Origin: Puccinia triticina
Taxonomy: Eukaryota; Basidiomycota; Pucciniomycetes; Pucciniales; Pucciniaceae
NCBI RefSeq assembly: GCF_026914185.1
Contig: NC_070565.1
Location: 2,728,001 to 2,792,000 of the forward strand
Length of the DNA: 64,000 bases
Direction of reading: 5' to 3'
The notes below the pieces were generated by a model. That model saw nothing but the letters and a program-made list of their open reading frames with translations, was not told the DNA's origin and made no database searches. Shown one piece after another: positions 34,740-46,261 of this stretch (within the stretch, counting starts at the first letter, position 1; the number at the start of each line of letters is the position of its first letter). The position numbers were made by a program, and so were the translations under genes.

Positions 34740-35075
34740 CAATGGTGGGCCAATACACTAACATTATTTGTTAGTGTAGTGTATTTTAGCCAAAACCAGC
34801 TAACAATAACAACATTTTCTGTTATCTTGTTTTTTGTGTTTCTGACAATACAGGAACTTGCCCAGGAAATAGTGATGGATAACAGCAATAACTGTTATTG
34901 TATCCTGTTAGTAGAAATAAAAGGCCTGTTATTGTTGCTATTGCTGTTATTTCCTGTTATTGTTAGTATGGATACTTGTATCTGACATAACAAATAACAT
35001 GAATTTGGGAGTCAATAAAATGGCTACACTAACAGTTATTGTCCAATAACGTTAGTGTAGTGCAGTGGCCCATTG
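34740..35075. mobile_element. CAAT...ATTG foldback element, ~336 bp
   Basis: Ends CAATGGTGGGCCAATACAC and GCAGTGGCCCATTG are inverted, and the interior is rich in TAACA/TGTTA motifs. GGTGTAG lies directly left (34733-34739) and recurs at 35079-35085, three bases beyond the right end, so the duplication is imperfectly placed. It shares GGTGGGCC ends with 19168-19633 and 46486-46816. Confidence 0.7.
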
Positions 35076-35089
35076 CTGGGTGTAGCTGA

Positions 35090-36230
35090 ACGTGCCAGGG
35101 GAGCCGCAGAGTGCTGTGGTGCAGGTTTGGCTGATTGTGCCGGGGGAGCCTCAGAGTGCCAAGTGAAGGCCAGAGGAGTGTTGCACATCCGCCAGCCCGC
35201 CTCCCAAGTGCATGAAATCCACCCCTGTCATTCTCCGCCGCCGCCCTGTTGGGCCAAGCTGATCGTAAGCTATTTTCTGTCCTGGTTGGAAATGACCTGT
35301 TGGTCATAGAGTTTAGGGGCCACCAAGAAGGTTGGCTTGATGGAGAGCACCAGAACCGTACTGAACCAAAGAGAGATATTGTCATGGACATGTTTCCGCA
35401 ATATTGTCTTGGACATGTATCAGAGATGCCGTCTTTGACGTGTTTCAGAGATGTTGTCCTGGACATTTTTCCTGGGCTGGCGGCTATCCACCATGCAAAG
35501 CCAGTGATGAATCTGGTTATTGGAGACGCCCACCAATTCCGGTCTATGTTTGAGAAAATAATGCGCAACCTGCCCCTCACCCATCTTGATTGCATTAGAC
35601 TTCATTGCTTTGAATAGCTTGCCTGACCGGTCCAATCCAAAATCTGGAGCTGTTGGTTGGCTTGCATGGTGAACTCGGGAGCTTTTTTCAGGGATTTCAG
35701 CAGCATGCACTTTAGATAGTAGAACATGATGGCAGTGAAACTTCTGAGATGTAGTGGGAGGTTGGTTTGGAGAGATTGAGGTTGTTGGACTCCATCAACC
35801 ATAGGTGCCCCAAGCAGGCTGGTTTGTGGTGCTGTGTATCAAATGCGCAGCAGTTGTTAAGGGTCCAAGTTCTCATAGGAGCCTGTAGGAATCTGGACTG
35901 CCCAGGCGGAATGGATTTGTATCAGTTTACAATACGACTGGGTGTTGGGAAGGGCAAAAATGGGTAAAACTTGGCCAGGCATGGTTTGTTGGCATTGCAA
36001 CGGTGAGGGCGTGATCAAAATTTGTGTGGGATTTGACTAAGGTTCAACTCCAGGCATGGGGTGGTGGGGCTGTAGTGAAGGTTGTTGTTTGTTGGGGAGC
36101 GAGGGAGGTGTATTTTGAGCAAGCTGAGGCAAAGCAAGCGGGTGTGATGGTCGCGTGGGCCAAGGTTTTTGAAGTTGAAGCTGGCAAGTACCTAATTACA
36201 GGTCACAGTCAAAGAATTTAAATAGATCCA
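35090..36230. other. Stretch without a recognised gene
   Basis: Several frames of 60-190 codons overlap on both strands here, none with a motif I know. Repeated ATGTTTC/GGACATGT segments occur near 35385-35465. Confidence 0.4.
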
Positions 36231-36235
36231 ACAGG

Positions 36236-36440
36236 ACGTACTGGTCATCAAGAGACACACTCCTCTTGATGACTGGTTTGTACCGGTCATCAAGAGGACA
36301 CACCCCTCTTGATGACCGGCATAGACCGGTCATTGAGAGGATATATCCCTCTCAATGACTGGTCTGTACCGGTCATTGAGAGGGATCTGTCCTTTTGATG
36401 AGCGGGATATCTCTGATTGTTTGATATCACTCCTTGAGAG
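36236..36440. repeat. Array of palindromes (CCGGTCATCAAGAGG type)
   Basis: Successive hairpins have arms CCGGTCATCAAGAGG and CCTCTTGATGACCGG with a loop of about 6 nt (ACACAC), then GGTCATTGAGAGG and CCCTCTCAATGAC, separated by TGTACCGG or CATAGACCGG linkers. The organisation parallels the arrays at 1-245 and 5336-5512. Confidence 0.8.
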
Positions 36441-36578
36441 AAAGGAGGTGCTTGACTGAGTGTGGGTCGAGCTTGACCGCTGGGGACCAATGACATTTTT
36501 TGATTTGGAAAAGACTTGCTCCAATGATGCACTGGTGGCAGGAATGGAAAGGAAGCACTTTGCCATTCCTGAGAGCAA
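36440..36578 (-). pseudogene. hAT transposase C-terminal fragment
   Basis: The minus strand encodes CFLSIPATSASLEQVFSKSK followed by NVIGPQRSS. This is the start of the hAT dimerisation domain, normally F-L-x-I-P-A-T-S-A-x-x-E-R-x-F-S. The rest of the transposase is absent: the fragment is bounded by the palindrome array on one side and by the giant foldback element on the other. Confidence 0.75.
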
Positions 36579-37329
36579 AGGGAAGGCAACAGTGCAAGAG
36601 CTACGCTACAAAAAGTGGCAGCGTAGCAAAAGCGTAGCGGTTTTAGCCTTGCTTTCACTACCAAGATGGATGAATTTGTGATGTTGTATATTGATCAAGA
36701 TAGCGTATATTGATCAATTTATATTGATCATTTTTTTTTTATTATTATTCCTCTTGATACCTTTGTCTGTTTTCCATGTCTCCTTGATACTATTCTAGAA
36801 TCTCTCTCCTTCTGCCTGTGTTAGCTTCAAGCCACAGGAATTTTTTTTTTCTTTTGCCTGATAACATTCATAAATTTCTACATACACCACTCAATTCTTC
36901 CTGAAAAAAAGACTTTGCAAGTTTTAGGGTTAATCCAGGGTAGCTGAGGGGTCTCAATTTTTTTTTCTTTTTTTTTTACTTCAACAATTGATGTTATCAG
37001 AAGTCTCCAAATCAACTTTTTTTCAAAAGAGGAAAAACATTGACCCCTGACCTCTCTCATGATACCATCCTGCACACATTTTTAATTTGGTTGGTTGAAC
37101 TTGCTCAAGATATTGCATATCATACTTTAAGTGCTACATGCATAGAAGGCCTTTTTGAAATTAGTTTACCATGGTTTAGCATATTTTTGTCAGGTTCTTT
37201 TTTTTATCTACTTTTGTTATCAACCACAGATTGATGAGGAATATTTCCACATAAAATTTCATCGGAGAATTTTTCTGCATATAAAACCCAGAAATATTTT
37301 AAAATATAATTTATTTGGGGTTGCATCCA

Positions 37330-40300
37330 TTATGCAGCAGCAACAATGTGATCAGTTCCCAAATATCACTAATTTGGTAGTTTCTGGCCCTTTCTGCCAC
37401 TATATCTCAACACAGCGTGGGAGTTCTTCCTAGATATTGGTATCGAAATGATCAATAGCCCCCAAGGATTCATTTTGTACCTTAAATTACCACATAACCC
37501 AAATGTAGCAGCTAAAATCTGATGAGTTGCCAAATGTCACTAATTTGGTAGTTTCTTGGTGTTGCTGCCACTATATCTCAACACAGCCTGGGAATTCTTC
37601 CACGATATTGCGATCCAAATGATTAATAGCCCCCAAGGATTCATTGTGTACCTTAAATGACCACGAAACCCCCTAATGTAGCCCCTACGATCTGATCAGT
37701 TGCCAAATATCACTGATTTGGTAGTTTCTTAGTGTTTCTGCCACTATATCTCAGCGCAGCATGGGAGTTCTTCCATGATATTGGTACCAAGATGATCAAA
37801 TGCCATCAAAGATTGATTCAGTACCTCCAATGAGCACAAAACCCCCAATTGTAGCAGGCACAATGTGATCAGTTGCCAAATATCACTAATTTGGTAGTTT
37901 CTTGGTGTTTCTGCCACTATATCTCAGTGCAGCATGGGAGTTCTTCCATGATATTGGTACTAAAATGATCAAATGCCCCTGAAGATTCATTGGGTACCTT
38001 GAATGACCACAAAACCCCCAAATGTAGCAGCCTCAATGTGATCAATTGCCAAATATCACTAATTTGGTAGTTTCTCGGTGTTTCTGCCACTATATCTCAG
38101 CGCAGCATGGGTGTTCTTCCATGATATTGGTACCAAAATGATCAAATGCCCCTGAAGATTCATTGTGTACCTTGAATGACCACAATACCCCCAAATGTAG
38201 CAGCCACACTGTGATCAGTTGCAAAATATCACTAATTTGGTAGTTCCTTGGTGTTTCTGCCACTATATCTCAGTGCAGCATGGGAGTTCTCCCATGATAT
38301 TGGTACCAAAATGCTCACATGCCCTCAAAAATTCATTGTGTACCTTGAATGACCACAAAAACCCCAAATGTAGCAGCTACAAAGTGATCAGTTGCCAAAT
38401 ATCACTAATTTGGTAGTTTCTTGGTGTTTCTGCCACTTTATCTCAGCGCAGCATGGGAGTCCTTTCATTATATTGGTACCAAAATGATCAAAAGCCCTCA
38501 AAGATTCATTGTGTACCTTGAATGACCACAAAACCCCCAAATGTAGCAGCTACAATGTGATTGGTTGCCAAATATCACTAATTTGGTAGTTTCTTGGTGG
38601 TTCTGCCACTACATCTCAGCGCAGCATGGGAGTTCTTGCATGATATTGGTACCAAAATGATTAATCACCCCTGAAGATTCATTGTGTACCTTGGATGACC
38701 ACAAAACCCCAGATGTAGCAGCCACAATGTGATCAGTTGCCAAATATCACTAATTTGGTAGTTTCTTGGTGTTTCTGCCACTATATCTCAGCGCAGCATG
38801 GGAGTTCTTCCATGATATTGGTACCAAAATGATTACTCACCCCTGAAGATTCATTGTGTACCTTGAATGACCACAAAAACCCCCAAATGTAGCAGCCACA
38901 CTGTGATCATTTGCCAAATATCACTAATTTGGTAGTTTCTTGGTGTTTCTGCCACTATATCTCAGCCCAGCATAGGAGTTCTTCCATGATATTGGTACCA
39001 AAATGATCACATGCCCTCAAGCATTCATTGAGTACCTTGGATGACCACAAAACCCCCAAATGTAGCAGCCACAATGTGATCAGTTGCCAAATATCACTAA
39101 TTTGGTAGTTTCTTGGTGTTTCTGCCACTATATCTCCGCCCAGCATGGGAGTTCTTCCATGATATAGGTATATCAAAATGATCACCTGCCCTCAAACATT
39201 CATTGAGTACCTAGGATGACCACAAAACCCCCAAACGTAGCAGCCACAATGTGATCAGTTGCCAAATATCACTAATTTGGTAGTTTCTTGATGTTTCTGC
39301 CACTATATCTCAGCACAGTGTGGGAGTTCTTCCATGATATTTGTACCAAAATGATCACATGCCCTCAAAGATTCATTGAGTACCTTGGATGACCACAAAA
39401 CCCCCAAACGTAGCAGCCACAATGTGATCAGTTCCCAAATATCACTAATTTGCTAGTTTCTTGATGTTTCTGCCACTATATCTCAGCACAGCGTGGGAGT
39501 TCTTCCATTATATTGGTACCAAAATGATCAAACGGCCACAAAGATTCAGGTGTACCTTGAATGACCCCAAAACCCCCAAACGTGGCAGCCACAATGTGAT
39601 CAGTTGCCAAATATCACTAATTTGGTAGTTTCTTGATGTTTCTGCCACTATATCTCAGCACAGTGTGGGAGTTCTTCCATGATATTTGTACCAAAATGAT
39701 CACATGCCCTCAAAGATTCATTGAGTACCTTGGATGACCTCAAAACCCCCAAATGTAGCAGCCACCATCTGATTAGGTGCCAAATATCACTAATTTGGTA
39801 GTTTCTTGGTGGTTCTGCCACTATATCTCAGCGCAGCATGGGAGTTCTTCCATGATATTGGTACAAAAATGATTAATCACCCCTGAAGAGTCATTGTGTA
39901 CCTTGGATGACCACAAAACCCCAGATGTAGCAGCCACAATGTGATCAGTTGCCAAATATCACTAATTTGGTAGTTTCTTGGTGTTTCTGCCACTATATCT
40001 CAGCGCAGCATGGGAGTTCTTCCATGATATTGGTACCAAAATGATTAATCACCCCTGAAGATTCATTGTGTACCTTAAATGACCACAAAACCCCCAAATG
40101 TAGCAGCCACACTGTGATCATTTGCCAAATATCACTAATTTTGTGGTTTCTTGGTGTTTCTGCCACTATATCTCAGCGCAGCATAGGAGTTCTTCCATGA
40201 TATTGGTACCAAAATGATCACATGCCCTCAAGCATTCATTGAGTACCTTGGATGACCACAAAACCCCCAAACGTAGCAGCCACAATGTGATCAGTTGCCA

Positions 40301-41687
40301 AATATCACTAATTTGATAGTTTCTTGGTGTTTCTGCCACTATATCTCCGCCCAGCATGGGAGTTCTTCCATGATATAGGTATATCAAAATGATCACCTGC
40401 CCTCAAACATTCATTGAGTACCTAGGATGACCACAAAACCCCCAAACGTAGCAGCCACAATGTGATCAGTTGCCAAATATCACTAATTTGGTAGTTTCTT
40501 GATGTTTCTGCCACTATATCTCAGCACAGTGTGGGAGTTCTTCCATGATATTTGTACCAAAATGATCAAAAGCCCTCAAAGATTCATTGTGTACCTTGGA
40601 TGACCACAAAACCCCCAAACGTAGCAGCCACAATGTGATCAGTTCCCAAATATCACTAATTTGCTAGTTTCTTGATGTTTCTGCCACTATATCTCAGCAC
40701 AGCGTGGGAGTTCTTCCATTATATTGGTACCAAAATGATCAAACGGCCACAAAGATTCAGGTGTACCTTGAATGACCCCAAAACCCCCAAATGTAGCAGC
40801 TACAATGTGATTGGTTGCCAAATATCACTAATTTGGTAGTTTCTTGGTGGTTCTGCCACTATATCTCAGCGCAGCATGGGAGTTCTTCCATGATATTGGT
40901 ACCAAAATGATTACTCACCCCTGAAGATTCATTGTGTACCTTGAATGACCACAAAACCCACAAATGTAGCAGCCACCCTGTGATCATTTGCCAAATATCA
41001 CTAATTTGGTAGTTTCTTGGTGTTTCTGCCACTATATCTCAGCGCGGCATAGGAGTTCTTCCATGATATTGATACCAAAATGATCACATGCCCCCAAGCA
41101 TTCATTGAGTACCTTGGATGACCACAAAACTCCCAAATGTAGCAGCCACAATGTGATCAGTTGCCAAATATCACTAATTTGGTAGTTTCTTGGTGTGTCT
41201 GCCACTATATCTCAGGCCAGCGTGGGAGTTCTTCCATGATATTGGTACCAAAATGATCACATGCCTTCTAACATTCTTCGAGTATCTTGGATCACCACAA
41301 AACCCCCAAATGTAGCAGCCACCATGTGATCAGTTGCCAAATATCACTAATTTGGTAGTTTTTTGGTGTTTCTGCCACTATATCTCGGCCCAGCGTGGGA
41401 GTTCTTCCATGATATTGATACCAAAATTATCAAATGCCCCTGAGGATTCATTGTGTCGCTTGGATGACCACAAAACCCCCAAATGTAGCAGCCACAATGT
41501 GATCAGTTGCCAAATATCACTAATTTGGTAGTTTCTTGATGTTTCTGCCACTATATCTCAGCTCAGCTTGGGAGTTCTTCCATGATGTTGGTCTCAAAAT
41601 GATCCAATTCCCCTGAAGATTTATTTTGTACCTCGAATGACCACAATACCCCCAAATGTAGCAGCCACACTGTGATCAGTTGCCAAA
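37330..41687 (+). repeat. ~173-bp satellite array, forward arm (about 25 units)
   Basis: Each unit includes CCAAATATCACTAATTTGG, TAGTTTCTTGGTGTTTCTGC, CACTATATCTCAGC, GAGTTCTTCCATGATATTGG and CCCCCAAATGTAGCAGC. Starts of the CACTAATTTGG motif recur every 171-175 bases from about 37365 to 41518. Short frames read through units but are byproducts of the repeat. Within the array, about 38740-39950 is repeated at 39951-40790 with the same order of variants. Confidence 0.97.
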
Positions 41688-43640
41688 TTAGTGATATTTG
41701 GCAAGCATTCACATTGTAGCTGCTACATTTGGGGGTTTTGCGGTCATTCAAGGTACACAATTCATATTTGAGAGCATTTAATAATTTTGGTACCAATATC
41801 ATTGAATAATTGCCACGCTGCGCTGAGATATAGTGGCAGAAACACCAAGAAACTACCAAATTGGTGATATTTGGCAACTGATCACATTGTGGCTGCTACA
41901 TATGGGGGTTTTGTGGTCATTCCAGGTACTCAATGAATCTTTGAGGAAATTTGATCATTTTGATTCCAATATTATGGAAGAACTTCTATGCTGCGCTGAG
42001 ATATAGTGGCAGAAACACCAAGAAACTACCAAATTAGTGACATTTGGCAACTGATCACATGGTGGCTGCTACATTTGGGGGTTTTGTGGTCATTCAAGGT
42101 ACACAATGAATCTTCAGGGGCATTTGATAATTTTGGTACCAATATCATGGAAGAAATCCCACGCTGGCTGAGATATAGTGGCAGAAACACAAAGAAACTA
42201 CCAAATTAGTGATATTTGGCAACTGATCACATTGTGGCTGCTAGATTTGGGGGTTTTGTGGTCATCCAAGGTACACAATGAATCTTCAGGGCCATTTGAT
42301 CATTTAGGTACCAATATTGTGGAAGAACTCCCATGCTGGCCTGAGATATAGTGGCAGAAACACCAAGAAACTACCAAATTAGTGATATTTGGCAACTGAT
42401 CACATCCTAGCTGCTACATTTGGGGGTATTGTGGTCATTCAAGGTACACAATTTAATCTCCAGAGGAATTTGATTATTTTGGTACCAATATCATGGAAGA
42501 ACTCCCATGCTGTGCTGAGATATAGTGGCAGAAACACCAAGAAACTACCAAATTAGTGATATTTGGCAACTGGTCACATTGTGGCTGCTACATTTGGGGG
42601 TTTTGTGTTCATTCAAGATACACAATGAATCTTCAGGGGCATGTGATCATTTTGGTACCAATATCATGGAAGGGCTCCCACGCTGCGCTGAGATACAGTG
42701 GCAGAAACACCAAGAAACTACCAAATTAGTGATATTTGGTAACTGATCACATTGTGGCTGCTACATTTGGGGGTTTTGTGGTCATCAAAGGTACTCAATG
42801 AATGTTTGAGGGAATTTGATTATTTTGGTACCAATATCAGCGAAGAACTCCCAGGCTGATTTGAGATATAGTGGCAGAAACACCAAGAAACTACCAAATT
42901 AGTGATATTTGGCAGCTGATCAGGCCGTAGGGCTACATCAGGGAGTTTCATGGTAATTTAAGGTACACAATGAATCCTTGGGGACTATTGATCATTTTGA
43001 AACCAATATCATGGAAGAACTCCCAGGTTGTGTTGAGATATAGTGGCAGAAACACCAAGAACCTACCAAATTAGTGAGATTTGGCAACTGATGAGATTGT
43101 AGCTGCCACATTTGGGGGTTTTGTGGTCATTTAAGGTACACAGTGGATCCTTGGGGGCTACTGAACATTTTGATACCAATATCATGGAAGAACCCCCAGG
43201 CTGTGTTGAGATATAGTGGCAGAAACACCAAGAAACTACCAAATTAGTGAAATTTGGCAACTGATCAGGTCGTAGGGGCTACATTAGGGAGTTTCGTGGT
43301 CATTTAAGGTACACAATGAATCCTTGGGGACTATTGATCATTTTGAAACCAATATCATGGAAGAACTCCTGGGCTGTGTTGAGATATAGTGGCAGAAACA
43401 CCAAGAAACTACCAAATTAGTGATATTTGGCCACTGATCAGATTGTAGCAGCTACATTTGGGGATTTTGTGGTCATTCAAGGTATACAATGAATCTATGG
43501 GGGCTTTTAAAAATTTTGGTACCAATTTCATGGAAAAATTCCCAGGCTGTGTTGAGATATAGTTGCAGAAATACCAAGAAACTAACAAGGTAGTGAGATT
43601 TGGCAACTGATCAGATTGCAGCTGCTGCATAATGGATGTG
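41688..43640 (-). repeat. ~173-bp satellite array, reverse arm (about 12 units)
   Basis: The same unit appears as its complement (CCAAATTAGTGATATTTGGC, GCTGCTACATTTGGGGG, ACCAAGAAACTACC). The switch is sharp: GATCAGTTGCCAAAT is followed at once by TAGTGATATTTGGC at about 41687. The units near the outer end (42890-43640) are more diverged than those near the junction. Confidence 0.97.
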
Positions 43641-44980
43641 ACCCCAAAAACATTATTTCTAGGTTTCATATTCAGAAAAATTGTCCAACAAAATTTTATG
43701 TGGAAATATTCCTCATTAAACTGTGGTTGATAACAAAAGTAGATAAAAAAAAGAACCTGACAAAAATATGCTAAACCATGGTAAACTAATTTCAAAAAGG
43801 CCTCCTATGCATGTAGCACTTCAAGTATGATATGCAATATCTTGAGCAAGTTCAACCAACCAAATTAAAAATGTGTGCAGGATGGTATCATGAGAGAGGT
43901 CAGGGGTCAATGTTTTTCCTGTTTTGAAAAAAAAGTCAATTTGCAGACTTCTGATAACAGATCAATTGTTGAAGTAAAAAAAAAGAAAAAACAAATTGAG
44001 ACCCCTCAGCCACCCTGTATTAATCCTAAAACTTGCAATGTCTTTTTTTCAGGAAGAATTGAATGGTGTATGTAGAAATTTATGAATGTTATCAGGCAAA
44101 AAAAAAAAATTCCTGTGGCTTGAAGCTAACACAGGGGGAAGGAGAGAGATTATAGAATGGTATTAAGGAGACATGGAAAACAGACAAAGGTATCAAGAAG
44201 AATAATAAAAAAAAATTGATCAATATAAATTGATCAATATACGCTATATTGATCAATATATGACATCGCAAATTCATCCATCTTGGTAGTGTTTGCTAAG
44301 CTTTTTGTAGCGGACTTGGCACTTCGCTATTCGCTACATTTTTTAAGGGGAAAAAATTAAAGAAAATAGCGCACTTTTTTTAGCGCAGAGTAGCGGCAAT
44401 TCGCTACGCTTCTCGCTATAGTAGCGGAAAAAACGCTACTGTAGTGATTTAGCTGCGCTACCATAGCACCAGTCAAACATCAATACTGCACATCATAAAA
44501 TGATGGAGGATTGATGTTTGTGTACTATTTCTGGCATTTTCCACCAAAAGGCAGAGATGCCCGCTACGCTTTTGACACAAAAGCAACCCGGTTCGCTACG
44601 CTTTTGGCGCTAAAAAGCGCTATTAGCGCCAAAGAGCGCCAAAAAGCGTCAAATTTTCCGCTGCGCTATACTGTAGCAAAGCGGCAAAAAAAGCGCTTCG
44701 CTACGCGCAGGCCAAAACTGCAGTAGCGGTTCTGGCGCTTCGCTACCGCTCAAAGTAGCGATTTTCCGCTAGCGCTAACGCTAGTCTGGATCCAGAGTAG
44801 CGTGTTTCTGCTTTGCTACGCAAAAGCGCCGCTTTTTGTAGCGAAGCGTAGCTCTTGCAGTGTTGGGGAAGGTAATCAAGTTTTGGGCTGGTGGTGGTGG
44901 ATTTGTTAGCTGGTTGTGGTACATAATCTGCTATGTACCGTCCCAAGTTTTCAGAAATAGGAGAGAGAGGCCGGGTACCT

Positions 44981-45065
44981 GCAGGTATGCCCAACAATTT
45001 CCGGGAATACTCATGGGTAACAGCCGGGTAAAATACCTGCATCTACCCGTGTACCCAACCCGTTC
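44981..45065. repeat. ~85-bp direct repeat flanking foldback copy B (left)
   Basis: GCAGGTATGCCCAACAATTT, CATACTCATGGGTAAC-like and CATCTACCCGTGTACCCAAC occur here and again in the same order at 46262-46346. The two copies lie on either side of the CACCAGG element. Confidence 0.7.
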
Positions 45066-45076
45066 CCTACCTGCAG

Positions 45077-46261
45077 CACCAGGAAAAAAGAATAGTCACT
45101 TGATGGCAAGTGACATGATGCAGCTTTGGTTTCTGCTCCAGAGCTACTCCAGCGCTGCTCCAAGTCTGCTCCTCCAGCACTTGTAGAGCTTGCAGGACTG
45201 CACCAGAGCACTCAATGTTGCACAGTCAGCTGATCCTAATTTTTTCCCAGGAACAGCTGATGCTCATCATAAGCTGAGCAGTAGGCATTGACTGAGCCTG
45301 GGCCAAAGCTGAGCATTGGCTGAGCCTGGGCCACAGCTGAGCATTGGATATTCCAAGCCTGATACAAATCCAAGTGTCAGCTGGACCAAGAATATTCCAA
45401 ATCTGAGCATCAGCTTAGCCAACAATGGTCCAAAGCTCAGCATCATCTTGGAAAAGGCTTGTGCAGAGCTTAGGATCAGCTGGGACAATACTGTTCCAAA
45501 GATTAAAACCAGCTGGGCCAAAAACTTTCAAAATCTGAGCATCAGCTGAGCCAATGCTGGTACAAAGCTGAGCATTGGCTGAGCCAAGGCTGTTCCAAAG
45601 CTGAGTATCAGATGTTTTGAGACTATTCAAAAGATTAATATCACCTGAGCCAAGGCTGTTCCACAGCTGAGCATCAGCTGAGCCAAGGCTGGTCCACAGC
45701 TGAGCATCAGCTGAGCCAAGGCTGGTCCACAGCTGAGCATTGTCTTAGCCAAGGTTGGTCCACAGCTGAGCATCAGCTGAGCCAAGGCTGGTCCACAGAT
45801 GAGCGTACGCTGTTACAGGAGTGGTTAGACTCAGAATCTGAGCATTGGCTGGGCTGAGATTTATCCAAAGCTGAAAATCAGCTGAGCCAATACTGGTCCA
45901 AAGCTGAGCATTGGCTGGGCCAATGATAGTCCTAATCTGAGTCTAAGCTGAGCCATGACTGGAATAAAGCTGAAAATAAGCTGGGCCAGGACTGGTTCTG
46001 ATCTGGGCAACAAAGCTGAGCATGAGCTGGGCACCAAAGCTGAGCATAAGCTGGGAGCTAAAGCTGAGTATCAGCTGACCAGAAATGGGGATCAGTGGTG
46101 CCCAGAAAAAACTGAGGATCTCCTGTGGAAATTCTTAAAGTGGTTAGATGGTGGGTAGATGGTGGGTAGATGATGGGTAGATGGTGGGTAGATGGTGGGT
46201 AGCCCGCTGGAGCTGGCATGATGTCACTTGTCATCAAGTGACTATTTTTTTTTTCCTGGTG
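45077..46261. mobile_element. Foldback element with CAGCTGAGCATC arrays (copy B)
   Basis: Inverted ends CACCAGGAAAAAAGAATAG and CTATTTTTTTTTTCCTGGTG are each followed inward by TCACTTGATGGCAAGTGACA or its relative ATGTCACTTGTCATCAAGTG. GCAG lies on both sides. The body is a ~36-bp tandem array (GAGCATCAGCTGAGCCAAGG, CTGGTCCACAGCT). Near the right end is a run of GATGGTGGGTA repeats (about 46140-46200), matching the complementary TCTATCCA repeats of copy A. Confidence 0.78.

Larger units (their letters stand above)
36587..44865. mobile_element. Giant foldback element with inverted satellite arms, 8.3 kb
   Basis: The outer ends are CAACAGTGCAAGAGCTACGC on the left and GCGTAGCTCTTGCAGTGTTG on the right, an inverted match with one mismatch. 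The heptamer GGGAAGG lies on both sides (36580-36586 and 44866-44872). Inside is a second inverted level starting CACTACCAAGATGGATGAAT at 36656 and ending at 44291 with its complement. It is followed inward on each side by the same AT-rich segment (GATCAATATA repeats, GCCTGATAACATTCATAAAT and so on). The core is the ~173-bp satellite in opposite orientations. No credible coding frame was found. An alternative is a 7.6-kb element (36656-44291) nested in a small CAAC...GTTG element: the flanks of the inner ends share only TTGCT. Confidence 0.85.

Noticed and set aside
35029..35617. 188- and 122-codon overlapping frames
   Set aside because: Opposite-strand shadows with no recognisable motif or splice support, in repeat-flanked DNA.
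37330..43640. Short open frames repeated through the satellite (MPNITNLVVSWCFCHYIS-type on both strands)
   Set aside because: They recur with the repeat unit, exist in both orientations and contain frequent stops. They reflect the satellite, not genes.
36656..44291. Interpretation of the inverted array as a centromere
   Set aside because: Only about 37 units bounded by inverted ends and a target duplication. This favours a transposable unit, and the window offers no chromatin evidence.
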